Origin: Panorpa germanica
Taxonomy: Eukaryota > Arthropoda > Insecta > Mecoptera > Panorpidae
Direction: 5' to 3'
Length of the DNA stretch: 64,000 bases
NCBI GenBank assembly: GCA_963678705.1
Contig: OY783209.1
Coordinates: forward strand, 9,982,001-10,046,000
Part shown: one piece after another, positions 10,595 through 24,583 of the stretch
Layout of the letters: each line of letters opens with the position of its first letter
How positions within the stretch are numbered: the stretch's first letter is position 1
Translations under genes and position numbers: made by a program
Notes under the pieces: generated by a model
Database searches by the model: none
Told to the model about the DNA's origin: nothing
What the model saw: the letters and a program-made list of their open reading frames with translations, nothing else

Positions 10595-13500
10595 CTGCGA
10601 ACAAATCACAAGCAACAAACAATCTCAACAAGTAAACACATACAGGTGAACGTACAAATTATATGTGGATAGGAGGTAAACAAACAAGATAACACAAAGA
10701 CACTAGTAGATAACTATATATTCCTGTAACGAAAATTGGCTACACTCTTAGGTATTGAATATGCTAATTTTTGAGTAATGATAAGGGTAGCGTATTTATT
10801 AACAAGAGCTGAAAAGTTACAATTGATTAACTAAAAAAATTATTGACTCATTTCAGGATGCTACGTTATTTTTTATTCAAAGTTTCTTCTTCAACTCAAG
10901 TTAATTTCAATCTAAGAGAATGATCAAATAGTTATTTGTAGAAAAGATAACTGAATTATAAATATTATCTAAAAAAAAATACAGTCATTGTGTGTGATAA
11001 CAACATACGTATATTTAGAGGTGAAAGTACTCTTTACTGTTAAAAAAATATGATCTTATTTTAATATGAATAATTTTTTTTTATAAGCTGAAAGATTTAT
11101 TGCATAAAATTCTGATATTAAAAAGATTGATGCTTTCATGTTAAACACTGCTGAAAAACTACAAATTTTGTATTTTACGAAACTCTTTAATAATGTTATA
11201 TAAACTTTCATCCCCCTTTCTCTCTTTTCTGGTCGTATTTGTTTGTAGTTGTGTTTAATTGCAAATATTGAAGAACTATTTAATTTGGAAACTTTAAAAT
11301 TTCAGTGTAAAAATAATCTTTAAATAACTATTGTTGCTTATTTCAAATTTCTTGATTGTTAAACATTATGGACTAAAAATATAAAAGCAGGACAGAAAAA
11401 TCACCAAGAACAGAAAATTAAAAAATCAAAGAAGTGTACCGATATAAACAATTTCTACTTTCACCACTGCATATATTTAAGGCGTGTTCGAGAGTCTTAC
11501 AGAAATCTTCTACTACAAATTACTCTCTTTTAGTTTACATTCGAGTAATCAAGAAATTTTTTCTGTACTTGTGTCTTTCTTGAGGAACTCGAACACAACC
11601 CTTTATATATATCATAGACAATACAAAAAAAATAACTAGCAACAACAAAAACACAAGCTCTAACAAATTATTACCATCTATTTTCAAACATAAAAAGAAA
11701 TTCAATAATAGTTACTTACAAAATTAATCCATCTGGATTAAAACTGATCCGCCATCATAGAAATAAAATTTATTTTAGATTAATAATAGACTAAAACAAT
11801 TTTTAAATGATATATAAAATAATAAATGAAATAATTGTCCAGTGTGCTACTATAACTATTCCATTAGTATACTAAAACTTAAAAAATGTTGTTCTAAGGA
11901 TTTTTTTCGTCATAATCTTATTACTTTAATTTTGCTGAAACCTTATATATTTAGTATAGACCAAAGAAAAAATATATTTCGAACACTTTGTATAAATTGA
12001 ATACATATACGAAAGATAAGAACAAAGGTAAGTATTTTTAGAACGTAAACAAATATTTATGTACAAGAATCTGATTTAGTTGAAAACATTTTTTTCGACT
12101 GAATTTTTGAAACTAAGATCATGTATCATGAAAGGTAAAGACAACTGCAGAGATCCACTCAATAGCTAAGATAAGGTCTGCTACACCGACTTTAGATATT
12201 GTAATAATATACTCGTATAAAAAAAAGTTTACTTTTTATCTTATATATTTACATTAGGTCTATCAATTTTGTACGGTCAATGAAAAATTCATGAAAATAC
12301 AATATTGAATAATGAATAGACTCCGAAAGTTTGAACAATATCGAGTGACAACTTTTTGCAAAAAAATAACCCATTGTGGGATAGCAACTGATAAGATTCT
12401 CCTTTATAAACAAAAATAATAGTTGCCTATTAACCATACGTTCTTTTTATATATGTATGTCACGTTGTGATTAACTCAGTTCTCATAATTAGTTACACTT
12501 GTCCAAATAGTCTTGTTTTAATGTTGGCTTAATAATGCATAATAAAGTATTAAATATCCTGACATTTGACCACACATGTTATATGTAGAATCTGCTGCGC
12601 GTGACTCATAGTTTTATTTAAGCATGTTTTGAATTACTAACTTTTAGCTTTTTTACTTAATAATTTACGTTGCGGTACAAATACTAGTACATAGCAATCG
12701 ATTTTTTCATTTACAATTTGTATATTAGTAAGGAAGATATTGAGTTTTCTGTTATGTGCACAACGAAAACATGCAATGTACTAGTTTTTACAAAAAGCAC
12801 GTGATGCAGAAGTCATACTATGTTGTATAATCTTATAGACTACATATAGCTAATATTAGCAATATTGATTTAACATTTTAAATAAATTATTTTAGATTTA
12901 GAATTATAGTGTTTTCATGGATTTTTGACATGAATCATTGACTGCTATCTATTTTGTTAGCTTTTAGATGTTATCAAGTAAAGCTAATAATAAAGGCGAC
13001 GAATAATAAAAGGTGATGGAAAAAGTTACAAAGTAGAGGCACTTGTAAACAATCACTCAGTTAGTCAATAGAGTCAATATAGTCAGTCAGAATAAATAAT
13101 TTAAGTTGGTCATAGAGGTAAATAGTGACAAACGCTTTTGATAAATTTAGTCACTATTTCTGGTTTATTTTTAATAAAACATAAATATAACTGAATTTAA
13201 ATAGAGAATTATAATAAATTTAATCAAAATAATCCAGTGATCAGATTTAGCTCAATGTGAGAATTATCCATGATGGTTCTCAATGCGAAATCTTACCCAA
13301 ATTAAAAAAACTTCCAAATTAGATCTTTTTCTTTGATGTGATGTGATGGAAATACATTCTATTGATAATATTGAAACTTTGTGAAATCCAGTAAAAAAAA
13401 TAAAAACACCTAATCATATTGTTAAATATTTTGCCTTGGGCGAAATACCAATAATATTATTAATTATAAATGAAAAATAATTGATAACACAAAAATATCT

Positions 13501-15982
13501 TTGTTAAATATTTTTGCCTTGAGCAACTAAAAATATTATTAATTATATTGTTTACTTGTAGGAATCGTCTAAATGCTAATTATTAGTAATTAAAATATAA
13601 TAAATAGTATCCTATTTTACAGTCAAGTTATATAACAATCGCCATAATCATGACTAAATAATTAAATGAGTGTTATATTACATTCTATAAATTTGTGAAA
13701 ATTATTAGTTCCGCACGTTAATAACTTTAGCGATTATTAAAAGAATGTAGATAATATTTTACAAATACTACGATATTGAATTATTAAATTGCTCCACTGG
13801 AGCTGGAAGCAAGAAACTGAAACTCTTAATTATTAAAATTATTAATTTCTTTCGATAACAACAGGGTAGCGTTATATTATACCACTATCAATATATGTAA
13901 AAGCCACAGCATAATTAATTACCCTTCATTTATAAATTAATATTTATTAAATTAACGGTATTGTATAAAAAAATAATGTATGTTTTTTTTAATTTATATT
14001 CATTTAGGATATTTCACATAGATCAAATTAAGAGAGTTCGGCGGTGACTCATGCAAATTGTATTTTTGATACTAGCCCTACAACCGAAAACCGCAGTTTT
14101 TATAGTGTTATCTACTATTAATTAAAGTTAACAGACAAGTACAGAAATTATGGGGATGGTCACCGAAGTCTGACATCAAACTCTCGGTCACTATGACGTC
14201 TTTTTATATATTAAACTATCTAAGAACTTTTATTTCACGATATCCGGTATATTTTGAAAAATAAATAAAGGAATATCATTTAAGGAAATCGATATATGAT
14301 ATTAAAGATCGTAAATTAAAGTTGATCTGTTATAGTTCTAAAGGAAAATTTATAAATAGGTAATCGCTAAAATGTCATTATCATATATCATATATACCTA
14401 TGCGTGTTTCAGTTACATGAAGCTATACTTTTTTGCAAAACAATATATAAAACTGTTCTATTTTGAAATGCACAAGATATTTAATGGTTTTTCACATGCA
14501 CTAGTAAAAACATTTATAGAAACTAGTATAGAACTGTGATAGTAACTCTAAATTCGTAATAATAATTTTAATAGAGAATTATTAGTCATTGTTATATCAA
14601 ACTTGATAAATATGTTTATCTGTATTCTACTTGTAATCAGTCTCTAATGTTAAGATATTAAACGTCTATGGTTTTGATAATGGTATAAAAAAGGAAGATG
14701 TATCAAAAACCATTGTCTTTGTGATTTTTTGAAAATAGTTTGATAACATTAATTAAATATATACGTTCTCTGTGATTATCGAGTTAGGTTATGTTCTTTG
14801 TGCACGACTTATCTACAAATTAATATCTTATCGCGATATATAAATACCGACACCTAAAATAACTGATAAAGCTTAAAACATGAGCTAAATATTCTATCTT
14901 TTACATATTTAACAATGACTTAGTTGATTTTGATTATATAAATGAATGGAAAAAAATTAAGAGGAAATATTTGATGGTCATATATAATTCACTGATGTAT
15001 TTAAATATGCATTCAATACAATATAAATAAATATTTAGGTCACATATTACATTTAAACAAGTATACCATAATTTCATTGAAATTTTATGGAAGATAGAGC
15101 ATTGTATGTCAATGTTACTTTGCGATATACTACGTTTAATGTGTCAAAGTCAACAACTGTATATAATATTTAATCAACGTCATCAATTAAAGAGTGAAGT
15201 ATCACTGGCACAGGTTACGTATAATAACGGGATATTATTAGTAATAGCACTGTAACACTATTTAAAATATAAATAATAAATTAACACTAATTTATAATTT
15301 CACTCACCTAAAGTACAAGGCACTCAGAGGAAAACAATTGCTTTGTTGACTTTCATTAACTTTAAATTATTCGAAGTAAAAATCTATTAAAAAGTATAGA
15401 ATAAACATAAAATAGTAAAAAACCACTTATATATTAGTTATTTGTGACACTTTTTTGAAATATACATGCTAAATGATTTTAAAAATGTATAAAAACTCAA
15501 TTAATGACATCTAGTACTTTCATATGACGACAAATTTCAACATGGCCGAAAATAGTTTCCAATGAATGAGCTGTTTTCTTGGAAACCAAATACTCGTGTG
15601 CAGTGACATCTAATATTAAGGTGTGTGATACATAGCGCCAAGTTGTAGTTTAGAAGGTAACCAAGATAACTACCTGATCTGTTCTCTGTAGTAAGAAATG
15701 ACAGCGGGGTTTTCAATGACAACATATCTTTAATACACTTTAATATCGTAAAGTTTAATAAGTAACTTGAAGTAACTTTAAAATTAAGCAAAAACCACTC
15801 AATTATCTACTTAACAGTGATTATAACATCTCTACGTTTTAAGTCACGCACCGCTTTTATAAACAAGTACTTAAATATTTTAGGTTATGCGCTTGTTTTT
15901 AAATTGTAATTTGAATCATTTACTTATTATTAATTAATTTGATTTGAGTGCTGCATTAACAAGGAATTTGTGATTAACCATA
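10595..15982. other. long AT-rich non-coding stretch (probable epsin 5' introns plus intergenic)
   Basis: About 5.4 kb with no open frame that resembles a conserved protein. Possible minus-strand 5' UTR exons of epsin end at GTAAGT donors near 11714-11719 and at GGTGAGTG near 15301-15308. A diverged local duplication of about 50 bp (TTGTTAAATATTTTGCCTTG) occurs at about 13418-13480 and 13500-13550. The right end holds the 5' region of the next gene. Confidence 0.45.
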
Positions 15983-17742
15983 ATGTTAGAACCTAATGAG
16001 CCAAGTAATAATCCGTTTGATAGCTGTTGGATTTCATTGATAGAAAATTCTAAAGTTCCATCAATTACAAGCTTAAAAGATAGACCTATTGAGAAAGACG
16101 ACTACAGTAATTATAAAAGTAATTTAGATGTAAACTTGAAAGCTTTAATTTGTTTTGTGAAGGAGCATTCAAAAAAACTGGAAGAAATCGTCGAACCAGA
16201 CGAATTTCTAGTATCATTAGTTGTTATTATTTTTGAGCAAACCCAAAAGGGACAATGGACTACAGAATCTGAGGTATTACAAGAAGAATTGAAAAGTATT
16301 TATAAGAATTTCTATAAAACCGAGGACGTTAGTTATATGTCGAAGTTATTAAACCTGTTACTTAAACAGATTAAACATAATTTATTAAGAGACAATTGGA
16401 AAAGTAATCCGGCTTCAATTCAAGTTCACCAATTCGCTATAAATGTTTTACTGGTACATATATTGTTTTTTTTCAATATACATTATATTGTATTTATATG
16501 TTTAATTAAATGTTTATTCGTAGGAAAGAGATTTGATAAATAACGACTTCATTCATATGATATTTCCTCCATTGCTTCTCCAAATAGATGATCACCAGTC
16601 GGAACATAAATTGAACGGGTTAAAATCATTAAATACTGTCTTTTCTGGGATCGTAAGTACATGAAATTTATTTTAATAAACAGATTTATATTTGTTTAAT
16701 ATTTAGTTATATGTTTAATTTATCAGGATTTCTGTTTGTTGGTTAAATCTGGACTTGACATCGTCATCTTTGAAGCAGTTAAACCACTATTATATCTACC
16801 TGACTCAGAAATTGTACGTTTAGCAGTATTATGTCTGTGTCCCATTATAAACAGAGAAAAGGTAAGTTACATTTCCAAAAAGGTAACTAAAAGATTGATG
16901 TAATAATTGTAAATAGTAATATTAAATCTTTTTGCAGCCGTCAACTATAAGCAATAATTTAGAGAATAAGGTGAGTCTACTTTTTATAACTAACTAATTT
17001 TGTAATTGAATATATTACCTATATTTCTATATGACTATAAATTGCATTTTTTTTAAAGTTTTTAAAATACTACGATGTTTTGGAGATCGTCTTATCAAAT
17101 ATGATAGTGACTTCAGCGTCCAATGCTCGTCGTATGTATACAGAGGTCTTACCTGTAATTTTAAAATCAATCAGAAATGGAATATATCCATGGATAAACC
17201 GACTTCAGGAGATTTATGATCATTATTTGGATACTTGTGTTATAGACAATTATGTTGATGAAGAAATTTTATTTAATACAATTTATGTAAGTATATAATT
17301 GGTATACCATATATATATCATAAAATATACTTAAGTATTATATTTATTATATTGTTTCCAGTGCATCATGGTAACTTACGACTATTTTAAACCATTTGCT
17401 AAACCAATCTTCGAAGATTTAGTAGATATTATGTTGCTTTTACTCTTGAGATTTACTGAAGGTACTTTTGTAAGGGATAAAGTGGTTTCAGAGAAATTAT
17501 TGAAAGCTCTGGTAATTGCAATTTCAATCTTATTAAAAAATAATGATATTAAACTTTTAACTATTGTAAACAATGAAATGTTTGCTATATATGCAAATAA
17601 ATTTCCCTTATATAATCAACAATGGAAGTGTATTAACAGGCTAATACATATAGAAAACAATTTGCCTGATCACCAAAAAACAATTATTCCATCCGAGAAG
17701 TTTCTTTATTATTTACAAATAAAATACGATGAAATTACGTAA
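15983..17742 (+). CDS. TELO2-interacting protein 2 (TTI2)-like
   Basis: Six exons: 15983-16453, 16524-16652, 16727-16861, 16938-16970, 17059-17286, 17362-17742; 458 aa, GT-AG throughout. The protein is all-helical, Leu/Ile-rich and HEAT-like. The middle (LNGLKSLNTVFSGI, then a segment ending VRLAVLCLCPIIN) and C-terminal parts (YTEVLPVILKSI..., then a long hydrophobic helix before DLVDIMLLLLLRF) follow the order and spacing I know for human TTI2, and length fits (human about 508 aa). TTI2 works with TELO2 and TTI1 as an HSP90 co-chaperone for mTOR, ATM, ATR and other PIKKs. Similarity is weak at residue level, so the family call is an inference; an unrelated HEAT-repeat protein is the alternative. 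Poly(A) signal AATAAA at 17773. Its 3' end faces that of IFT139 about 200 bp away. Confidence 0.55.
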
Positions 17743-17947
17743 GATTACGTATAACTTTTTATATATTTTTTTAATAAAAACTTAATATTATAAAATTTTT
17801 TTTTTGTGCAAGTGAGTTTATTCGAAATACATGAAAATAGTTAATAACATTGCAATAAATTTGTCTAAATAGTACTAACTTCAAAGTGATAAATACCATT
17901 TTACATTTAAAAGGTGTTTTATAAGTTTAATTCGTGTATAAATTTAT

Positions 17948-20900
17948 TTATGTTTTTAAATTTATTTTACACTTCTCTAAAATATCTTTTCTAAGTCTTG
18001 GATAATCTGGATGTATTTTCAACACTTGTTGACAGACATCCATTGCATCGGCGTATCGTTTAGTTTTCATGTGATTAAACGCAAGTCGATATCCAATCGC
18101 AGGGTTAGATCCTCCCCCGTAATTCCAAGCGTGTTCATATTCTATGGCTGCACTACGGTACAACTGCTCTTTTTCAGCTATAAATCCACTTAATTCATAC
18201 GCTTTAGTACACGACTTATTATGTTGCAAAACTCGCTTGAGAAGTTCGTTAGCAATATCGTATTTACCGGATTGCGTATAACAATCAGCTAGTAATAACC
18301 AACATCTTTCAAGATATTCCGCATCTTCAAAAGTCCAAGTGGTTTTGGATACACGTTTCAGTTGATTACGAGCTCTTTGCGAATTTTTTTGTAGTAAGTA
18401 AGCAGATGCCATTCCTAAAATGGGTCCAACATGATCTCGGTATTCAATTTGCGATCCTATAGCGATAAAATCTTGTAAAGCACGTTCTATGTTCATTTTT
18501 TGTCTTGTTGCTAACAGAAGAAAATTCCCTAATAGTCTGTGATTTAGTGCCTCATTATCCATGCCTCCTAAACGTGGTTTTAGTTCTTTAAGAAGCCTTT
18601 CTGCTGTTCTAAGAGCCATACTTCTCGAATCACGATATTCAGCATCATCTAGAATATCAACTCCTGATTCTCCCATTAAATCATCATCGGGATGGAGACA
18701 GATTTCTATCATGTTATAAATAGCTTGTTGTCCCCATTCTGGATCTCTACGCGCATTATTGAAGTGACGCAAAGCTGCATTCGGATTGCCTGAATACCAT
18801 TCATATAATGCTTTGCAGTATGACAAACCTATTAATGAATTATATTATTATTTATAACATAAATAAGAAACAAAAGTACACTTTATTAGTAATATTAACC
18901 GGGTTCGTGTGTGGGTCTTTGGCAAGCTTGTTCAGCTTTTTCTATAAAAGCTGTGGCATCCTTAAGCGTAGCAGATCGTCGCATGACTTCCAAAAGGCGT
19001 GCCAATGCCGTCCAATAGGTAGGTTGGGTTGAAAGAAGTTGGGTAAAATGATATGCTGCTGTTTCGAAATCCACCTATTCCAAATAGAAAAATTTATAAT
19101 ACTACTGAACATAATACAACAATTTACAGTTTCAAAATTTCAATTACTTTTCTGAATGCTAAATCTGCCATCATTACAGAAGCCGCTTCATTATTCGGCT
19201 CAGATTGTAGCAGCATTGTGCAAGTTTGTTGGCATTGGTTTAATTCATTTACCTTAAAATATTTTTTTTATTAATTCCATATATTTTATCTCAGTAAAAA
19301 CAATAGAAAAATTGTATTACCTGCATATAAAGCCTAGCGAGAGCAGCAAGAATGGTAGCGTTCTGAGGTGAAAACTTTAGAGCCTCTTTATAATGTTGAA
19401 TCGCTTGTTCAGTATCTCTCAAATGAGAACATTGCTCCGCCATTAGAACGCAAATATGAGAAGATAATCGACGTTGATCAGAAAGTGTGTTTACTGTAAA
19501 TATAATAACTCATTGTGAGCAATGTAGAAGAATATAGTCTCGCAAATACCAAATATGGACGTTACTTTCATGTAACATTCTTACATTCCATGTAATATTT
19601 ATCTAACGCAAAACCTATTAATATATAAATAAGTCTTGTATAAATGAGTCTTATTTTACAGCTATTATAAAGTATTCTTAAGAAATTTTATGATTATGTT
19701 AATGTGCAGAGTAGATTTATTTTTCAAGATGCAGTAAACTAGGTCACAAAACGTTCTACGTTAGGAAAAATTGTTTACGTCACAAGTAATTTTTGTTATA
19801 TTAAGTAAACCTTAAATACATGTAAATATGTTTATCGGGTTGACGATATTTACCTGACTGTTCAACAGAAACTCGCTTTTGCACGCGATACTGATTATCT
19901 CTAGCTTCCTTAAGACAAGATAGAGATCCCGTTAAATTTCCAGCCTTCTCACGAATTCTTGATAATAGTAACAATTGTTTGGTTCTGATTTGCAAAACAC
20001 TTAAATCATCTATTATTCTAGTATTATCTAGTTCGCTTTGAAGCGTCTTTTCAGCATTTTCGTATTGCTTCAGTTTCATGTAAAGTTCAGCCATATCTAG
20101 TTTTAAATGCGTGTTTTCTGAATTACCTACAACGTCCTTATAGTAACTTATTGCCTTAGAATATTGGTGTGTTTTAACAAGAGCGCGACCCATTTTGCTT
20201 GCCAAAGCAGAATCATTAGGACTTTGTATAATAGCTTGCTCATATGCTTCAATTGCGTGGTCAGGTTCTAAAATAATGATAGTAAAAAGAATTGCATTTT
20301 GAAATGAATATACATGATATATACTAGTAATATACCTTGAATTGATATATAAGCATCTCCAAGCATGACATAGCTTTGTGGACCTGGGCAATGTTCAACA
20401 AGTTCTCTAAAACATTTTGCAAATGCCTGACGATCTTTAGAATTGTGGAGATAAATTGCAGCCATTCTCGTATGTGCTTGAAGATAATATGGTTGCGACG
20501 GAGAAATACTTCCAAGCAATTCCAAAGCTTGTTTTGTATCACCGCATTGTAAAGTAAATTCTGCATTTGCTATTATGATACGACCTTCTTCAGTGGTGTG
20601 TCGAAATTCATCTAGCGCATCCTGTTCGATTACATTTTTAAGATGCATTACTACAATAATAATATAAATTGAAGCATAATTTTATCTTATTACCTGCATA
20701 ACTTTAGCAGCTTCAACTTGCTGATTCTGAGCCATATGAGAATCAACCAGTTCGAGATATAATGTAACTCTATCAGATAAACCTAATGCGTACTCATTTT
20801 TTTGTTTAGATTTTGAAGGGCTATCGTGTTTAATTCCTGACAAGTCCATCGCTATTGAAAGACTCTTCAAACTATCGTCAAATTGTGAATTTTGTTTCTG

Positions 20901-22628
20901 TACTATTCCAGTTATTAAATGATACAGTGAATTTTCACGAACTTTAAAATTATAACTCAAACAAACTTCTAAACTTTGTGATGCTTTTTGATAAAGACCT
21001 TGTTGTATATAAATTTGGGCTATCAATAGATGTGCATCAGAATACGTTGGATCCAGATCTTCCAAAATTCTTTGAACCGTAACACAAGCTAGACTTATAT
21101 TTCCGCTTAAAAATTGTACTCGTGCTAGTTGATAAACACCATCGACTAAACCTGGACAAGACTTGACTACAGCTTCTAAAATATTCATACTCTGTTTTAA
21201 CGAAATATGGAGCTCATTATCAATCGAGGATTCGTTTTTAGATGATTGTGTTGGGCTGTATTGTAAATATTCTTTTGCAACTTGCAATAAAAAATCGGCA
21301 TCGAATTTTCGCAAATAATCAGCTCCATAAGACAACTGTTGCAAATTTTTGAAGTGGGTTTCTATAGTCTCATTTAACATTGGAATAGCTCGTTCTGGGT
21401 AATTAGTTAATAATTTTGCGGACATGAATAACAATAAAGGAGGCTTATTATTTGCAACTTGTAGTTCCGTTAGAAATTCAAGTTGCTGACTAATCTGCTC
21501 CGATGGGCCTGATTCAGACAACTGACACAAAGTTAATCCACATAACGCACTAATGGAGCTATCATCCACTTTAGTTGCAGAGCGGTACAATCTTAACGCT
21601 TCTTTATATTTCCCCTGAAGCAAACATTGATATCCTAACTCGGTTATAAAATCAGCGTTTGTTGCATTTAGCTGCGCTGCTGTTTCTGCAAATTTATAAG
21701 TTTCAGATAAAATTGTCATATTTCTACCACAAACTCTTGAAAATAATTGAGCCGTTTGTAAAAATAAATTCGCATTTTTTGATTCGTTCTTTTCCATTAT
21801 AGTAAAAAGTTGACCAAGAAGATTTCCAGCCGATGAATAGTTACCATCTCTACATATTAATATAATCAATTTGACTTTTAATGCTTCTAAATTATGTGGG
21901 AAGGTTGTAAGGATTCGTAAAGATGTTTCCAAAGCTTGCTCCCAATCCCAATTGGAGAGTTGTATATTCATCTTTTCTAAAAGAGGAACCAATGATTTTG
22001 GGTATTTAACAATCAGTTTATTTATCAAAGATAATGCAGTTTCAAATTCATTTTTAGTCTGGTAGTATTTTATTTGTCCAAACGAAGCCTCCATATCTTT
22101 ATTTTGTTTTAACGCAGTATCGAAATATTCTAACAGATTGTCACCATTTTTATTATCATTATTCATAAAAATCTCAATCCAACCCTTCAAAGCTAAGGCA
22201 TTGACAAAATTAGCGTTTGCTTTTAAGCATTTGTCAATATATTCTTGCGCATTGTCCAAATTTCCTGATAGAAACTGAAATATAGCTGCATAGTACATTG
22301 GCATGTATGACGCTTTACGACGTTCATCTTTCAATTTATTATCTAATACTGTTATTGCTTCTTTATCGACAACAGCACATTGTTTATGTGCATGAATAAG
22401 TGCTAAACATGTCCCTAACATAACATTACTATCACCTTGAAGGGTAGTTAATTCTCGAATACCTTCTTGTACTCTGTTTCCAAGAACAAGTGATACACCA
22501 TTGTAAAAGCGAAACACGTTATCTCTTGGAAACTTCGTCATTCCTTCCAAAGCAACAGCTTGCATACTATGATAATACTTTTCTCGCCCATAATAATGTA
22601 TGGTTGCTCTTAATTCCTGCTCATCCAT
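17948..22628 (-). CDS. tetratricopeptide repeat protein 21B (IFT139), IFT-A subunit
   Basis: Seven exons on the minus strand: 22628-20694, 20621-20336, 20267-19854, 19493-19321, 19252-19148, 19074-18900, 18828-17948; 1322 aa, against about 1316 aa in human TTC21B. The N-terminus MDEQELRATIHYYGREKYYH and C-terminal stretches (CKALYEWYSGNPNAALRHFN; MIEICLHPDDD; SCTKAYELSGFIAEKEQLYR) align along the whole length with TTC21B. It is a solenoid of TPRs with no other domain, forming the core of intraflagellar transport complex A, which drives retrograde transport and entry of membrane cargo into cilia. In insects cilia are restricted to sensory neurons and sperm, so expression should be narrow. For exon 2 I use the acceptor at 20622 because a nearer one would give an immediate TAA; the resulting join KVMQ-DALDEF matches the human protein. 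Confidence 0.95.
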
Positions 22629-22782
22629 TTTATTAGTTAGTAATATTCAGAAAAAAATGAAATGATGTTATCTCAATATTATTATCCAAAATAAAACACA
22701 AGTTCCTTTAATTCATTATGTTTATAATGATGCTAAGCATAAGTTGTACAAGCTCGGTGACTACTTTAAATTCAATTCGTTT

Positions 22783-23296
22783 CTAAGCAAGATATTTCTT
22801 GTATTCGGTGTTTTTCTCCAAATAAGACTGCACGTAGGTACACGTTACAATCATTTTCAAGTTATTAGCTTCAACATAGTCAAATGCTGCCTGGAAAAAA
22901 GGATAATCCTTTGAATTTGTTCCTAAAATATTTAAGCCAAGTTATTACAATTCCTAAAATACCTGAGTCAAAATTTGAGCTACACCTTTTCCACGGAAAA
23001 TATCTGGAACGTAAGTATGATAAATATCCAAAACGTTATTATTTCTTGAATATTCAAGTATAGCTTTTTCTGCAACAAAATAGTAAAGCTTAGTGACACT
23101 CTTCCTTTTACATTTACTTAAATTTGCTTTATAAATTACCGTTGTTTACTCCGACATAGAAATTGTTGTTTTGTTGATCATGCTTCACTTCCAAATTTGA
23201 AGATGAGAAGGAAGCTAACTGAGATCTAGTCAACATATTTTTATTTAATTGCCATTTTTGTACAGGCTGTAGAAACAATCTTCGCATGCCATTCAT
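22783..23296 (-). CDS. NATD1-like GNAT acetyltransferase, copy 1
   Basis: Three exons on the minus strand: 23296-23140, 23069-22963, 22890-22783; 123 aa. After a ~40-residue basic/Ser-rich leader lies a compact GNAT fold of the NATD1 (YjdJ) type: EVKHD-start strand, AILEYSR, the DIYHTYVPDIFRGKGVAQIL acetyl-CoA loop (R-G-K-G in place of RGRG), then AAFDYVEANNLKMIVTCTYV and a short tail YLEKNTEYKKYL. Family members are small N-acetyltransferases of unknown substrate. The leader (MNGMRRLFLQPVQKWQLNKN) could be mitochondrial. It shares intron positions and phases with the neighbour at 24068-24583. It begins 150 bp downstream of the IFT139 start, on the same strand. Confidence 0.82.
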
Positions 23297-24067
23297 TCCC
23301 ACTGTTTAACTACTAAATATTGAAACAAAAAATATTTTAATTTATGCAATACGCTTAAATTTTTTTGATAATAATCTTAGTCTTACGGTCATGACAAATT
23401 GAGTTAAATGCTTCAAATGCTGACGTCAGAGAGATATTTATACACTTTTTAAGATGTAAATATGTATTAATTTATCTATTTAAACTCACACCACACTAAC
23501 TGACGCTAACATATTATCTTTCTTTATAATAAGTTTGACACTTGCTATAGGAAATCACCCACTGGAAAGCAACGTATTTTGTTTTTAATTTGTTGCTATA
23601 GAAACGTATCGAAGTAACAAAATAACTAACGCGTTTAAATATGATCAAGGTCATTGGGGGTCATCTTAACATTGACTATACAAATGATTAATATATATTG
23701 TATCAATATATTGATCACATCTTCATTACATTAAAAAATATTAAGTTTATTATCACAGATTTCTAAATTTTATTAATCTTAGATTCTATTTCATCCAGTG
23801 TTATTTATTTCAAGTTTCATTATAAATTTGTCTCAGATTTCATTCTATGCAGTGTAAATTTATCTTCGGCTTCATAGTTTAGTATAAATTTGTTAAATCT
23901 CTTTAATGTAATATACATTACGTACTTTTTTATAAATTGATTTGTTTCTTTTTAAGAAAACAATGATTCGAGCAAAAATTTATTCACTTAATCAGTTGAC
24001 ATCTAAAATTACAATACTTTAAACAATACATGTGAATAAAGAGCATAACGCTAAAAAGTACAAAAAT
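23297..24067. other. intergenic, AT-rich
   Basis: Between the two acetyltransferase paralogues. It should contain the promoter of copy 1 and the 3' UTR of copy 2 (both minus). No coding signal seen. Confidence 0.5.
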
Positions 24068-24583
24068 TTATGCAAGAAATTTTTTATAATGGCTGTTTTG
24101 TTCCAGAATCTTTTTTAAATAATCGCAAGATACATTCATTTTTAAATTGTTTGCCTCAATAAACGTGAAGGCCGACTGAAAAACAAGAAAATATTACTCC
24201 TGAATTTTTATTGAAAATTAAAAAAAGAAAAAATTAAATTACCCTCGCTAAAGTTTTACCAATTCCTCTACCACGATATATGGGTGGTACATAGGTATAA
24301 TAAAAATCCAAGACGTCTTTCTCACGAGAATATTCCAGGACAGCCTTACCTTAAATAGGATATTACATTTCAATATATGATATTGCAAATTTAAAGTCAT
24401 CCTTTTAATACCTCCGGTTCCGGATGGACCAACTCCCACAATAAACATATAATTTTCAGGTTCATGTTTTACTTCTTGTTCTGTTGTTGTACAAAAAGAA
24501 CTAGTCAGTGGCAATAACTTTGTTCTCATTCTACAGTTCACTTTATCGAAATTATATTTTAAAATTTTGCGTAAATGGAGCAT
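24068..24583 (-). CDS. NATD1-like GNAT acetyltransferase, copy 2
   Basis: Three exons on the minus strand: 24583-24412, 24349-24243, 24175-24068; 128 aa. Exons 2 and 3 are exactly as long (107 and 108 nt) as those of copy 1. Domain features are EVKHEPENYMFIVGVG, AVLEYSREKDVLDFYYTYVP, the acetyl-CoA loop YRGRGIGKTLA (canonical RGRG) and SAFTFIEANNLKMNVSCDY. The basic N-terminus (MLHLRKILKYNFDKVNCRMR) could target mitochondria. I start at ATG 24583; the farther upstream open frame begins with GTG. The acceptor at 24350 is chosen so that GKAVLEY aligns with copy 1. Confidence 0.82.

Noticed and set aside
15537-15791. 84-codon minus-strand open frame upstream of the TTI2-like gene
   Set aside because: No recognisable domain, overlaps the expected promoter, and has no splice support.
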